DNA of 64,000 bases from Acinetobacter sp. NIPH 298 (GCF_000369505.1 NZ_KB850055.1:1517706-1581705); one strand, 5' to 3'; positions 43,468 through 52,957 are shown, counted from the stretch's first letter. Translations and numbers: made by a program. The notes: generated from the letters alone by a model not told the origin.

Positions 43468-44095
43468 GTTCACTGCCGCATAGGCAGCTTAGAAAGCAAT
43501 ACATACGATTTGATTTGCAGCTAAGATGTTCACTGCCGCATAGGCAGCTTAGAAATTTACCAGCAGGTACGCGAGCGACTGATGATGGTTCACTGCCGCA
43601 TAGGCAGCTTAGAAAAGTAAAGGAGGCGACATTCAGACAAAAGCATCGTTCACTGCCGCATAGGCAGCTTAGAAACTCTTGAGGCGGTTCTTGATAAATC
43701 TCTTGTTGTTCACTGCCGCATAGGCAGCTTAGAAATTGTGAAAAGTTCAGTACACTGGATGATGGGGGTTCACTGCCGCATAGGCAGCTTAGAAAATAGC
43801 ATGTTTAGAATCTTTGGGTTTTTCACCGTTCACTGCCGCATAGGCAGCTTAGAAATATAGTAAGAATTACTGACCGTTAGATTATTGGTTCACTGCCGCA
43901 TAGGCAGCTTAGAAATCAACAAGCTCACCCGTATTGATTCGAGAAAGGTTCACTGCCGCATAGGCAGCTTAGAAATAATATTAAAGGTTTATTCCATGAA
44001 TGAGGAAGTTCACTGCCGCATAGGCAGCTTAGAAATGCATCACCATGCTTTGCATAACTTGGGATAAGTTCACTGCTACATAGGCAGCTTCACCC
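43468..44095 (+). CRISPR. Type I-F CRISPR array, 11 repeats (last degenerate), 10 spacers, cas-less in this window
   Basis: Repeats of 28 bp begin GTTCACTGCCGCATAGGCAG and end CTTAGAAA; the CTGCC/GGCAG hairpin and GAAA end are the I-F type. Ten identical repeats at exact 60-base period starting 43468, 43528 ... 44008, and an eleventh, degenerate at 44068-44095 (C-to-T and G-to-A changes in the loop and a lost AGAAA end). All ten spacers are 32 bases and different from each other. The degenerate repeat marks the leader-distal end, so transcription is rightward. No Cas1, Cas2-3 or Csy-type gene is found in the window. Short frames crossing the array are artefacts. Confidence 0.98.
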
Positions 44096-44097
44096 CC

Positions 44098-45132
44098 CTA
44101 CCTCTTCTGATCATGCATAATTTCATAAGACTGCGCTCTCAATAACTCCTCTTTAGTACCAAATGTACTATTCCGAAGTTGATTAATTGATTTCTGTTTA
44201 TTTGCATCACCCACATCACTTTGCAAAATTCGCTGACGCTCTGACAGATAATGATTGACCTGTTTTTGCCATACAGCTTCTTCATGATCAACTTTTTCTA
44301 AACGATCAGCCGCTTCTGGTCCTAGCAAACTTTCTCGCATATTACGTAATTCTTGAGCTGAGCCACCCTTTTCTTTAATTTCTTGAGTAAGTTGCTGCAA
44401 TTCAGAAAATTGCATTGAAACTTTCACACCATCTGCCATCGTCTCAGGTAAATGATCAATCGTCTTCGCCAACTCCATTGCCTTTTGCTGAGTGGTTAAA
44501 CTCTTATTGGCGTGAATGCGCATTTGATCAATACTAAACTGATTCAGACTTCTTTCATTCCCAAAAAAAGCTTGGATTTCAGCCTCATTAAAAAACTGTT
44601 GCTGTAACTTCGCCATTTGATCAATGATATTTTGAAATTTATCAATTTCATCGCTTTTAAAATGAGTACTGGTTCGAAGGTTCTTCAAGCTATGAGTATA
44701 GGCCACATATTGATCAAGTAAGTAGCTTGCATAACTTGCAGCCGTTTCAGGTAAAGTTGCGCTTAAGTATTGTCGAATATCTAAAATAAGCTCAGGTTCA
44801 GTCTTTTCTCCCAAACTCGAAAAGAAATAATCAAAACAACTGCGAATACCAACAGTTAAAATCAACTTCCCTTTTGCATCAACTTGAATTGGACAATCAA
44901 TTTGAGTGCCCTGTAAAGACGGCGCAAGCGTAGGCATTTTCCCTGTCTTACTTTCATTATCACCATTTGGCAGAATATTATTTTTCATCAAGCTTTGAGT
45001 ATGCAGATCATTTTGACTACTTTGATTTTGCACTGAGGGTTTAAAAGCCCAGTAAATTAGCGCCAATATAATAAATAAACACGCAACACTTACTAAAATT
45101 ATTGTCTTATTATTTAAAAACTTGGCACTCAT
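44098..45132 (-). CDS. lifO: Lipase-specific foldase (lipase chaperone)
   Basis: A 344-aa inner-membrane-anchored periplasmic foldase needed to fold the cognate lipase before type II secretion. An N-terminal membrane helix (about residues 11-30) is followed by a variable linker and helical domain; the conserved foldase-family motif is present as the region RSCFDYFFSSLGE near residue 117 (Rx1x2FDY(F/C)L(S/T)A-type). It is the second gene after the lipase (83-base gap). Its stop codon lies two bases from the last CRISPR repeat. Confidence 0.9.
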   Translation of the reverse strand: MSAKFLNNKTIILVSVACLFIILALIYWAFKPSVQNQSSQNDLHTQSLMKNNILPNGDNESKTGKMPTLAPSLQGTQIDCPIQVDAKGKLILTVGIRSCFDYFFSSLGEKTEPELILDIRQYLSATLPETAASYASYLLDQYVAYTHSLKNLRTSTHFKSDEIDKFQNIIDQMAKLQQQFFNEAEIQAFFGNERSLNQFSIDQMRIHANKSLTTQQKAMELAKTIDHLPETMADGVKVSMQFSELQQLTQEIKEKGGSAQELRNMRESLLGPEAADRLEKVDHEEAVWQKQVNHYLSERQRILQSDVGDANKQKSINQLRNSTFGTKEELLRAQSYEIMHDQKR

Positions 45133-45214
45133 ATTCCGTTACTCTATTTTCTAATTAATTATTGAATCCATGTTAAATCATGGGAGTAAATCCATTACTC
45201 CCTTGATGATATTT

Positions 45215-46258
45215 TTAAAGGTTTTGGTTTTTCAATCGGTTAGCATGGAGGCGAAATGGTGTCACAGGATTTTGTAAAAAGCCCACTAGCCCTAAGACCT
45301 GATTGACTTCATCTAAATGATTAAATGCATAGTTATCACGTATTACTGTGCCCAAATGGCTTGAACAACGAGGAACAAGACCATCACTTTCACCCGGTAT
45401 TATTAATGATGTCGCTGTTAATGCATAATCCATTGGATCTAAAGCATTGGTAAATGGACTTGTTCCACTCCATGAATAGTATCGAACCCCATTACTTGCA
45501 AGCTCCGTACCTGATCCACAGGCTGTTGTTGGTACACCTGCTGGAAAGCGTTGATTAAAGTCAGCAGATCCAGCCGTCGTTAGTGAATTAAGCCCTGCTA
45601 AAGAATTCTGATCATAATAATTACCAGAACCGATACCAATCAATGCACCAAATGCATTCACCGCCGCTGTAATCACAGGAGTTGCGGCAGGGCCAACTGG
45701 AGATTGAGTAAAGGCATATACTGCATCAGCAACATCTGAACCTTTAACTGGACCTCCAACTGCTGTAACAGATGCAACTCTATTCGGTAATAAACCTGCC
45801 ACATATCGAATCGAATGTGTACCGTGGCTATGTCCGATCAAATTCACCTTTTCAGCACCTGTAATCGCTAAAACTTGTTTGGTTTGGAGTAATAACTGCT
45901 CACCACGAACTTCTGATGAGTTAAAGGATGCTTGTTGTGCCACAAAGACATTTGCACCATTTCCAACCAAGTCTTCTGTAATCCCATGCCAGTATTGCAT
46001 TGGGCCAACAGCCGAAAAACCAGCCATCCCATGTGCTAACAAAATAGGATATTTGGTTTTTGCATAGTCAGATGTCACCCTTGCACTTCCGCCAACGGAG
46101 CAGGAGTTCACATTACAATTTTGCCATGATGCTTTTGGTGATAGAAAATCGAATAAACCGGCATGAACAACAGATCCGCTACTCACCAGCATGCCAGCCA
46201 TCAAAGTCATAGCGTTTAGATATTTTTTTTTCACGTTTTTGCTCCAAGCATTTTTCAT
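45215..46258 (-). CDS. lipA: Triacylglycerol lipase, secreted (family I.1-like)
   Basis: An exported alpha/beta-hydrolase (about 347 aa) with signal peptide (VKKKYLNAMTLMAGMLVSSGSVVHA). Family I lipase features: PILLAHGMAGF, the nucleophile elbow GHSHG, and the C-terminal Asp/His region (GESDGLVPRCSSHLG then YAFNHLDEVNQ). It is followed by its foldase, as in Pseudomonas and Burkholderia; secretion by the type II system is expected. The ATG at 46258 (MKNAWSKNVKKK) gives the usual signal; a longer frame opens at 46327. Confidence 0.92.
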   Translation of the reverse strand: MKNAWSKNVKKKYLNAMTLMAGMLVSSGSVVHAGLFDFLSPKASWQNCNVNSCSVGGSARVTSDYAKTKYPILLAHGMAGFSAVGPMQYWHGITEDLVGNGANVFVAQQASFNSSEVRGEQLLLQTKQVLAITGAEKVNLIGHSHGTHSIRYVAGLLPNRVASVTAVGGPVKGSDVADAVYAFTQSPVGPAATPVITAAVNAFGALIGIGSGNYYDQNSLAGLNSLTTAGSADFNQRFPAGVPTTACGSGTELASNGVRYYSWSGTSPFTNALDPMDYALTATSLIIPGESDGLVPRCSSHLGTVIRDNYAFNHLDEVNQVLGLVGFLQNPVTPFRLHANRLKNQNL

Positions 46259-46513
46259 TTTTATAACAACAATATCGTCTTTAAACTTTGTATAAGGAAT
46301 CATTCCAAATCTACAAAAGACTTGCAAAAGTATACTCGCAAGAAATATTGTGTGATTTTTAGACTAAAACAAACTGCGCCAAAATCATAACATCACGCGC
46401 CAATTTTTTTATTAAGTTACAAAATTCCGATGAGTGTACATTTTGAAATTACGTGTGCTACATTATTTTCAAATTAAATCAAATAAGCTTTCAAAAGGAA
46501 TTTGAGTAGCGTT

Positions 46514-47536
46514 ATGAGTATTCCTCGCCATCTTCATCAGCATTTCATTAGTAGTTCTTATGCTCACTTGATTAGTGAAGTCGTCTCACAGTGGGATATC
46601 ACTGTTGCAGAGTTGTTTTGGGGCACTGGTGTTGAAATAGAAAAACTAAACGATCTGAATTATAAAATTAGTCTTTCTTCATTTAAAAAAGTGATTGCGC
46701 GCTCGATTGAACTCACCAAAGAACAAGGCCTTGGTTTCTTCGCAGGCCGTCAATTAAAAATTAGCTCACATGGTTTGCTTGGTTTTACAGTCGCAATCTC
46801 AAAAAATCCGCTGGATGCTATTGAAACCATCAATCAATTTGTCAGTTTGCAATGTTCATTTGTTGAGTTAAGTTTTAACATCGAGCAAGAACGCGCCTAT
46901 TACCATATTATTTATGACGGTACTGCGATTGATTTTGATGATCGTGCTGACTTACAAGCATATGAGTTTAGCTGTGTTTTCTTTCTAACGGGCTTTGTAT
47001 ATTTGGTCAGATTTTTCATTCCAAGCTTCAAACCGAGTATAGATTTACAGTGTAAATATCCAGAGTATTTTTCTCGTTTTGAAGAGATACTAAGCTCGAC
47101 TTTTGAACAAATCCGCTTCGAGCAACCTCGTACCTGCTTAATTGCCTCTACTCAGCTTTTAGAAATGCCCTTGAGCATGTCAGATCCACTCACTTCCGAA
47201 AAATTTAAGCTCCTTTGTCAAAAAGAATTAGATGATTTAGCGACAACACAAGATATCCTGTATCGCGTCAAACAATTAATTGATGATGAAGTTGAAGGCT
47301 TGTTAAGCATTGATCAAGTTGCAAAAAAATTAAATCTTACCAAGCGAACCTTACAACGTATGTTGCAAGAAAAAAATATAAGCTTCCAAATCCTTTATGA
47401 TGATGTTCGTAAGTCAAAAGCTCAAAAATTGCTCCTGAACCCTTTTATCACCAAAGATGACGTCGCAAAAAAACTGGGGTATTCGTCTATATCAAGTTTT
47501 AACCGTGCTTTTAAACGTTGGGATATTGGAGAATAA
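46514..47536 (+). CDS. AraC-family transcriptional regulator with arabinose-binding-type N-terminal domain
   Basis: A 340-aa protein: N-terminal effector domain (about 1-200) of the OruR/ArgR-like (Arabinose_bd) class and a C-terminal double helix-turn-helix (about 255-340, LLSIDQVAKKLNLTKRTLQRMLQEK then KDDVAKKLGYSSISSFNRAFKRW). It is divergent from lipA-lifO across about 250 bases, so it may regulate the lipase operon. Only position supports this. Ligand unknown. The ATG at 46514 follows AAAGGAA by 13 bases; a TTG at 46502 is closer to it and is an alternative start. Confidence 0.85.
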   Translation: MSIPRHLHQHFISSSYAHLISEVVSQWDITVAELFWGTGVEIEKLNDLNYKISLSSFKKVIARSIELTKEQGLGFFAGRQLKISSHGLLGFTVAISKNPLDAIETINQFVSLQCSFVELSFNIEQERAYYHIIYDGTAIDFDDRADLQAYEFSCVFFLTGFVYLVRFFIPSFKPSIDLQCKYPEYFSRFEEILSSTFEQIRFEQPRTCLIASTQLLEMPLSMSDPLTSEKFKLLCQKELDDLATTQDILYRVKQLIDDEVEGLLSIDQVAKKLNLTKRTLQRMLQEKNISFQILYDDVRKSKAQKLLLNPFITKDDVAKKLGYSSISSFNRAFKRWDIGE

Positions 47537-47541
47537 ATAGA

Positions 47542-47574
47542 AAAAGCGATGGCGTTATTAACACCATCGCTTTT
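47542..47574. terminator. Bidirectional terminator
   Basis: Arms AAAAGCGATGG and CCATCGCTTTT enclose an 11-base partly self-complementary segment (GTTATTAAC). It lies between two convergent genes. Confidence 0.85.
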
Positions 47575-47598
47575 ATTTGAAGCATCCCAATTTAAATT

Positions 47599-48282
47599 TT
47601 ATTTTACCGCTTTTGTATAACGCTCATTGACTTTATTCCAATTCACGACGCTCCAAAAGGCTTTGGTATAGTCCGCTCTACGGTTTTGATATTTTAAATA
47701 ATACGCATGTTCCCAAACATCTAATCCCAGCAAAGGTTGACCTTTTTTCTCAGCAATATCCATCAATGGGTTATCTTGATTTGGGGTTGAAGTAACTTCT
47801 AATTTACCTTGTGAATTGACAATTAACCATGCCCAACCTGAGCCAAAACGACTGGTCGCTGCTTGATTGAATTGCTCTTGGAACGCTTTAAATGAGCCAA
47901 AATCCTGATCAATTTGCTTTAACAGCTTGGCATTTGCTTTTCCTGTTTTATTGGTTGGCGCTAAGCTCTCCCAAAAGAAAGTATGGTTAAAATGCCCACC
48001 ACCATTATTACGAACTGCGGCGTTGTATTTAGAAATCTGTTGTTGGATTTGCTCTACATTTAATTTATCCAATTCAGAATACGTCTTGATCTGAGCATTT
48101 AAATTATCGACATATGCTTTATGGTGTTTACCATAATGAATTTCCATCGTTTGCTGATCAATGGCAGGCTCTAAAGCATTACTTTTGTAGGGTAATGGTG
48201 CTTGTGTGAAATCTGCAAAAGCAGACATACTCAAGCTCGAACACACAACCAAAGCCAATAAACCTTTGTTCAGATATCGCAT
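47599..48282 (-). CDS. Exported superoxide dismutase, Mn-type
   Basis: A 227-aa SOD of the Fe/Mn family with a cleavable signal peptide (KGLLALVVCSSLSMSAFA), so it acts in the periplasm or outside. Metal ligands are visible: His in IHYGKHH, His in GGGHFNHTFFW, and Asp/His in DVWEHAYY. GGGHFNH and the NQDNPL region are Mn-type (the Fe type has AAQxWNHTFYW). Most enteric periplasmic SODs are Cu/Zn, so a secreted Mn-type enzyme is notable. A Fur box sits just upstream of the start. It is a single-gene unit. Confidence 0.9.
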   Translation of the reverse strand: MRYLNKGLLALVVCSSLSMSAFADFTQAPLPYKSNALEPAIDQQTMEIHYGKHHKAYVDNLNAQIKTYSELDKLNVEQIQQQISKYNAAVRNNGGGHFNHTFFWESLAPTNKTGKANAKLLKQIDQDFGSFKAFQEQFNQAATSRFGSGWAWLIVNSQGKLEVTSTPNQDNPLMDIAEKKGQPLLGLDVWEHAYYLKYQNRRADYTKAFWSVVNWNKVNERYTKAVK

Positions 48283-48298
48283 TATTTAAATCCAATTT

Positions 48299-48317
48299 GA
48301 TAATAGTTTTCATTATC
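48299..48317 (-). promoter_or_regulatory. Fur box of the exported SOD gene
   Basis: GATAATAGTTTTCATTATC is a 19-base palindrome-like site with perfect GATAAT/ATTATC arms (15 of 19 to consensus). It sits 16 bases upstream of the start codon, so it would overlap the transcription start or leader. Confidence 0.75.
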
Positions 48318-48387
48318 AATATATAAGTAAATCAAGCATGCGTCAAAATAGGCTACAAACTGATACATTAAAACGATCAAAAAAGTT

Positions 48388-48419
48388 GAAAAGTACAGTG
48401 CTATTTGACTGCACTTTTC
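48388..48419 (-). terminator. Terminator of the SDR gene
   Basis: Arms GAAAAGTACAGT and ACTGCACTTTTC with one mismatch enclose 8 bases; the left flank is A-rich, so the T-run is on the minus strand. Confidence 0.75.
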
Positions 48420-48431
48420 AGGTGGATTCAG

Positions 48432-49202
48432 TTACTTCGCTGCCATACGAATCGCGCCATCTAAGCGAATCACTTCACCATTGAGATATGAGTTCTCAGC
48501 AATATGAACCACTAAGCGCGCAAATTCTTCAGGACGACCCAAACGTGATGGATAAGGCACCATTTGCCCTAACGCATCTTGGACATTTTGTGGTAAGCCT
48601 TTGAGCATTGGCGTTTCCATAATGCCTGGTGCCACAGTCATCACGCGAATCGCATGACGTGCCAATTCACGCGCAAGTGGTAAGGTCATCGCCACCACAG
48701 CCCCTTTAGATGCCGAATAAGCGGCCTGACCAATTTGACCATCAAAAGCAGCAACTGATGCTGTATTTACGATCACACCTCGATCTTCGTCACCGTCCTC
48801 GACGGTATTTTTGCTCATCGCATCTGCTGCAAAGCGAAGCATATTAAAGGTCCCTGTGACATTGATATGCAAAACTTTTGAGAACATAGCAAGATCATGC
48901 ACACCTTCTTTTCCGATTACTTTTGCCGATGGCCCAATCCCTGCACAGTTCACTAAACCATGCAAACTGCCATGTTTTTCCAGCACAGTTTTAAAGAATT
49001 GCTCTGCTGCCTGTTCATCAGTGACATCTAGTTTTACAAACTGCGCGTTTACACCCAAAGCCTGCGCTTGTTGCTCTCCAACTTCGGCATTCATATCCAC
49101 CAAGGTAACAGAAGCACCCTTTTCAACGAGATATTCAGCAGTTGCAGCACCTAGACCTGAACCACCACCTGTAATAACAAAGTGCTTTCCTTGAATTTTC
49201 AT
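48432..49202 (-). CDS. Short-chain dehydrogenase, 3-hydroxyacyl-CoA dehydrogenase-like
   Basis: A 256-aa SDR with the NAD motif TGGGSGLGAATAEYL, NAG at the usual site (NCAGIG), and the catalytic Ser...YSASKGA (Tyr-x-x-x-Lys). The sequence AAFDGQIGQAAYSASKG and VAPGIMETPMLKGLP are like HSD17B10/2-methyl-3-hydroxybutyryl-CoA dehydrogenases, so it probably works in branched-chain or fatty-acid degradation. It is divergent from an AraC-type regulator that could control it. It is a single gene. Confidence 0.88.
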   Translation of the reverse strand: MKIQGKHFVITGGGSGLGAATAEYLVEKGASVTLVDMNAEVGEQQAQALGVNAQFVKLDVTDEQAAEQFFKTVLEKHGSLHGLVNCAGIGPSAKVIGKEGVHDLAMFSKVLHINVTGTFNMLRFAADAMSKNTVEDGDEDRGVIVNTASVAAFDGQIGQAAYSASKGAVVAMTLPLARELARHAIRVMTVAPGIMETPMLKGLPQNVQDALGQMVPYPSRLGRPEEFARLVVHIAENSYLNGEVIRLDGAIRMAAK

Positions 49203-49346
49203 TTACTTTTCCTATCAAATTAAAGTGATATATTTTTATAACAGAGAGTAAAGACAACTTTTTTCCGATACAATTCCAAAAAGTAACAAATGTGATGCAA
49301 CTTTTGAGCATTCAACCGATTTACCCTCCTATTGTTCCTGTCGCAT

Positions 49347-50405
49347 ATGAGCCTAAACCCAAGTCTTGATCTTCATTCCACTAAAGATACAATTTCGAAT
49401 GCACTGATTCGTGAAGCAGTGAGCGTCGCTGCAAGTCGTGGTTTGAATATTGTACAGATTGCGAATCGCGCTGGCATTTCATCTGAGTTATTAACATCAA
49501 CGAAAGCCCGTATTCCTGTCACACAGTGTGCACAATTATGGGTAGAACTTGCTGAAAGCATGAATGACGAATTCTTGGGAATGGATACGCATCCAATGCG
49601 CCGAGGAAGTTATAAATTATTGGCCAAACTGGCATTTAATACCGAAACATTAGAGCAAGCGATTAAGGAAATTCTGAGATTTTTAGCGCTAGTGCTTGAT
49701 GATATTCAAGCTGAACTTATTCAACAAGGCGATAAAGCGTATTTAATATTACATGATCGTGAACAACCTAAACGTATGTTCACTTACTCCACATTCTTAA
49801 TGTTAGTGCATAGTTTAATGTGTTGGTTAAGTGATCAACGCATTAACTTTCACAAAATGACATTCAAATGTCATCAGCCTGTAGAAATACAGGACTATCG
49901 TGTCCGTTTTTGTGAAAATATTCAATTTAATGCCGAACAAAACAGAATTGAATTTGATGCACATTATCTCAAACATAAAATTAAGAAAGATAAAAATGCC
50001 TTAAAGGATTTTCTAAAACATACACCTTACAATCTGATTGTACGTTTTAAGAATGAAAATTCTTTAAGTTTGCAAATCCGTCGTCAACTGCTCATACAAG
50101 CACCTTCTCAGTGGGCTGAGCTGAAAGATTTTGCACAGCAATTGAATATGTCGACTGCAACGATTCAACGCCGCTTAAAACAAGAAGGTGTCAGTTATCA
50201 ACAGCTTAAAAATGATATTCGTTGTGATATTGCGATTGTAAGATTAAGTAAAACTAATGATTCAATTCAAAGCATCAGCGATGATCTTAATTTCCATGAC
50301 CCCAGTGCCTTTCACCGCGCATTTAAAAAATGGAGTGGCGTAAGTCCCGGTAGTTATAGGAAATCATCTCCGAGTAAACAAAATTTTCTCGGTCATTTAG
50401 AGTAG
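49347..50405 (+). CDS. AraC-family transcriptional regulator
   Basis: A 352-aa regulator: N-terminal effector domain (about 20-200, with GISSELLTSTKARIPVTQCAQLW) of the Arabinose_bd type, and a C-terminal AraC DNA-binding domain (SQWAELKDFAQQLNMSTATIQRRLKQEG and DDLNFHDPSAFHRAFKKWSG). It faces the SDR gene and is followed after 13 bases by the PaiB-like gene. The ATG at 49347 (MSLNPSLDLH) is preferred to a TTG at 49332. Confidence 0.88.
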   Translation: MSLNPSLDLHSTKDTISNALIREAVSVAASRGLNIVQIANRAGISSELLTSTKARIPVTQCAQLWVELAESMNDEFLGMDTHPMRRGSYKLLAKLAFNTETLEQAIKEILRFLALVLDDIQAELIQQGDKAYLILHDREQPKRMFTYSTFLMLVHSLMCWLSDQRINFHKMTFKCHQPVEIQDYRVRFCENIQFNAEQNRIEFDAHYLKHKIKKDKNALKDFLKHTPYNLIVRFKNENSLSLQIRRQLLIQAPSQWAELKDFAQQLNMSTATIQRRLKQEGVSYQQLKNDIRCDIAIVRLSKTNDSIQSISDDLNFHDPSAFHRAFKKWSGVSPGSYRKSSPSKQNFLGHLE

Positions 50406-50418
50406 TAAATGGAGTTTA

Positions 50419-51054
50419 ATGATGTTCTTACCTGAAATTTTTGTGGAAAAAGATCTTGAGAAGTTATACGCACTCATTCAAGACTATCCTTTTGCAACGT
50501 TGATTAGTCATAGTGCTGAAGGTGTAGAAGCCAATCATTTGCCGTTTAAGTTATTACTCGACAAAGAAAGTGATACTGCTGTTTTAATCGCGCATATCGC
50601 CAAGGGTAACCCTCTACATACACAAATTGAGAATAACACAGACGTCCTCGTTATTTTTCAGGGAGAACAAGGTTATATCTCGCCTAACTGGTATCCAACT
50701 AAGCAGCAACATCATCAACATGTACCGACATGGAATTATCAAGTTGTGCATATCAAAGGAAAGATTAACTTTTTACATGATGAAAAGTCTTTGCGAGGAA
50801 TTCTGGCAAAACTCACCCGTACGCATGAGGCCAAACAAGCCAAACCTTGGAAAATGTCAGATGCACCAAACGAATATATTGCCGAAGAGTTGAAAGGGAT
50901 TATTGGAATTGAGATCCAAATTGAAAAAATTACGGGTAAATTCAAGCTTAGTCAAAATCGTGAGAAAATTGATGCTTTAGGTGTTGTCGCTGGTTTAGAA
51001 CAACAAGGCGAGCAAGGTTTAGCTAAAGCAGTTCAGCAATATATCGAGGATTAA
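50419..51054 (+). CDS. PaiB-like FMN-binding protein
   Basis: A 211-aa split-barrel flavin-binding protein of the PaiB (FMN-binding negative transcriptional regulator) family: MFLPEIFVEKDLEKLYALIQDYPFATL, GVEANHLPFKLL and the ISPNWYPTKQQHHQHVPTWNYQ signature of PaiB. It is probably co-transcribed with the AraC gene upstream. PaiB was named for a Bacillus regulator, but the biochemical role of the family is not established. Its stop codon overlaps that of prmC by three bases, convergent. Confidence 0.85.
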   Translation: MMFLPEIFVEKDLEKLYALIQDYPFATLISHSAEGVEANHLPFKLLLDKESDTAVLIAHIAKGNPLHTQIENNTDVLVIFQGEQGYISPNWYPTKQQHHQHVPTWNYQVVHIKGKINFLHDEKSLRGILAKLTRTHEAKQAKPWKMSDAPNEYIAEELKGIIGIEIQIEKITGKFKLSQNREKIDALGVVAGLEQQGEQGLAKAVQQYIED

Positions 51055-51869
51055 AACAGCTTTTGTCCTAAGCTGACTCGATCATTACCACCATAATCTT
51101 TGATCGTTTCGATTTCGCTAAAACCGAACTGTTCAAAGATTTCACGTACTGCTTGTCCTTGATCATAACCATGTTCAAGGACAATCCATCCTTTAGCCTT
51201 GAGCCAGCTTTTCCCTTGAGAAATGATGATCTCAATATCCGCTAGCCCATGCTGATCTGCAACTAATGCACGTTCAGGTTCTGACTTGAGCTTTTGCATA
51301 TGCACATCATCAGGATCGATATAAGGCGGATTTGATACAATTAAATCAAACTTTTGCGCGTCTAGAGCATCGAACCAAGCCCCACAAGCAAATTTAACTT
51401 GAGTTAAGCCATGTCGAACCGCATTTTCTTTAGCAACATCTAATGTCGGTTGATAAATATCGGTTGCTGTCACTGACCATTGTGGCCGTTCACTCGCGAG
51501 GGCTAAAGCAATTGCCCCTGTTCCTGTGCCCAAATCAACCATGTTAATATCCCGAGCAAGCACTAAGTTCAACACAGTTTCAACGAGTATTTCAGTATCT
51601 GGACGAGGAACTAAAGTGTCATATGTCACTTTTAAATCTAAAGTCCAAAATGGTTGTGAACCGATGACATACGCGAGTGGTTCACCCTGCGAAATTCGAG
51701 CAAGCCCCGCGAGGTAAGTTTGCTCTTGAATTTCAGTCAATTCTTGCTCAAGTCTTAGTTTTAATTCTAAAGAACTGACACCTAAAAGATGTTCAAGTAG
51801 CCATGCTGCTTCTTGACGTTCATAGCTATCAATCTCGCCATTCATCTCTAAAGCTTGAGCAATATTCAT
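51051..51869 (-). CDS. prmC: Release factor glutamine methyltransferase PrmC
   Basis: A 272-aa SAM methyltransferase that methylates the Gln of the GGQ motif in release factors. SAM motif VDLGTGTGAIALALASE and the catalytic NPPYI are present. It overlaps prfA by one base, and the conserved prfA-prmC order is the expected operon. The stop (51051-51053) overlaps that of the PaiB-like gene on the other strand. Confidence 0.95.
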   Translation of the reverse strand: MNIAQALEMNGEIDSYERQEAAWLLEHLLGVSSLELKLRLEQELTEIQEQTYLAGLARISQGEPLAYVIGSQPFWTLDLKVTYDTLVPRPDTEILVETVLNLVLARDINMVDLGTGTGAIALALASERPQWSVTATDIYQPTLDVAKENAVRHGLTQVKFACGAWFDALDAQKFDLIVSNPPYIDPDDVHMQKLKSEPERALVADQHGLADIEIIISQGKSWLKAKGWIVLEHGYDQGQAVREIFEQFGFSEIETIKDYGGNDRVSLGQKLF

Positions 51870-52957
51870 TAGCCGCCATTTTCCTGCGCCAGCATTGCTA
51901 ACTGATCTGCTTGATATTCACGATGTAAACTATCAAGTAATTCAGTCAAATCACCCTCCATAATCGCATCCAACTTATATAAAGTTAGATTGATACGGTG
52001 ATCTGTCATACGACCTTGTGAATAGTTATAGGTACGGATACGTTCTGAACGATCGCCTGATCCTACTAAATCACGACGCATTTCAGAAGTTGCCGTTTCC
52101 TGTGCTTGGCGTTTTGCATTTTCTAAACGAGAAACCAGTAGCGCCATGGCTTTGGCTTTGTTTTTATGTTGAGAGCGCTCTTCTTGGCACTCAACCACGA
52201 CACCCGACGGAATATGGGTAATACGCACAGCGGAGTCAGTTTTGTTAATATGCTGACCACCTGCGCCTGATGCACGGTATGTATCAATACGTAAATCTGA
52301 GGCATTGATTTCAACTGTGGTATCGACATCGACTTCTGGCAGAATGGCAACAGTACACGCTGAAGTGTGTACACGACCTTGAGATTCGGTTGCAGGAACA
52401 CGTTGTACACGATGCGCACCACTTTCAAACTTCAAACGACCATATACGCCATCACCATCAATACGGCAGATCACTTCTTTATAGCCGCCATGCTCACCTT
52501 CATTTTCTGAAAGCACTTCAATTCGCCAGCCTTGTGTTTCAGCAAATTTACTATACATACGGAACAAATCACCCGAGAAGATTGCGGCTTCATCCCCACC
52601 TGTACCAGCACGAACCTCTAGATATGCTGAATTGGCGTCATTTGGATCTTTAGGAATCATCAGAACATTGAGTTGTTCTTCTAATTCAGCCAAAAGCGTC
52701 TTATTGGCTTTAATCTCTTCTTCGGCCATATCTTTGAAATCTGGATCAGACTTCATCATTTCTGCGGTTTCAATATCTTCTTCAGCTTGACGATATTTAC
52801 CCCAAACTTCGGTAATTTCTGATAAATCACTATGTTCACGAGACAGTTTACGGAAACGTTTATTGTCTGATATCACTTCTACATCAGCAAGCAATGCAGT
52901 CAGCTCTTCATGACGATCACAAAGTTGATCTAGTCTTAAACGGAGTGATGCTTTCAT
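51869..52957 (-). CDS. prfA: Peptide chain release factor 1
   Basis: A 362-aa class I release factor for UAA/UAG. The GGQ motif lies in [19 protein letters not shown] and the codon-recognition loop is in the middle domain ([17 protein letters not shown]). It is followed by prmC. Length and start ([12 protein letters not shown]) are typical. An opposite-strand 87-aa frame is a shadow. Confidence 0.97.
   Translation of the reverse strand: MKASLRLRLDQLCDRHEELTALLADVEVISDNKRFRKLSREHSDLSEITEVWGKYRQAEEDIETAEMMKSDPDFKDMAEEEIKANKTLLAELEEQLNVLMIPKDPNDANSAYLEVRAGTGGDEAAIFSGDLFRMYSKFAETQGWRIEVLSENEGEHGGYKEVICRIDGDGVYGRLKFESGAHRVQRVPATESQGRVHTSACTVAILPEVDVDTTVEINASDLRIDTYRASGAGGQHINKTDSAVRITHIPSGVVVECQEERSQHKNKAKAMALLVSRLENAKRQAQETATSEMRRDLVGSGDRSERIRTYNYSQGRMTDHRINLTLYKLDAIMEGDLTELLDSLHREYQADQLAMLAQENGG

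Noticed and set aside
43434..44067. Two open frames crossing the CRISPR array (82 and 60 codons)
   Set aside because: They are repeated translations of the repeat unit and spacers; there is no start signal and the frame follows the 60-base period.
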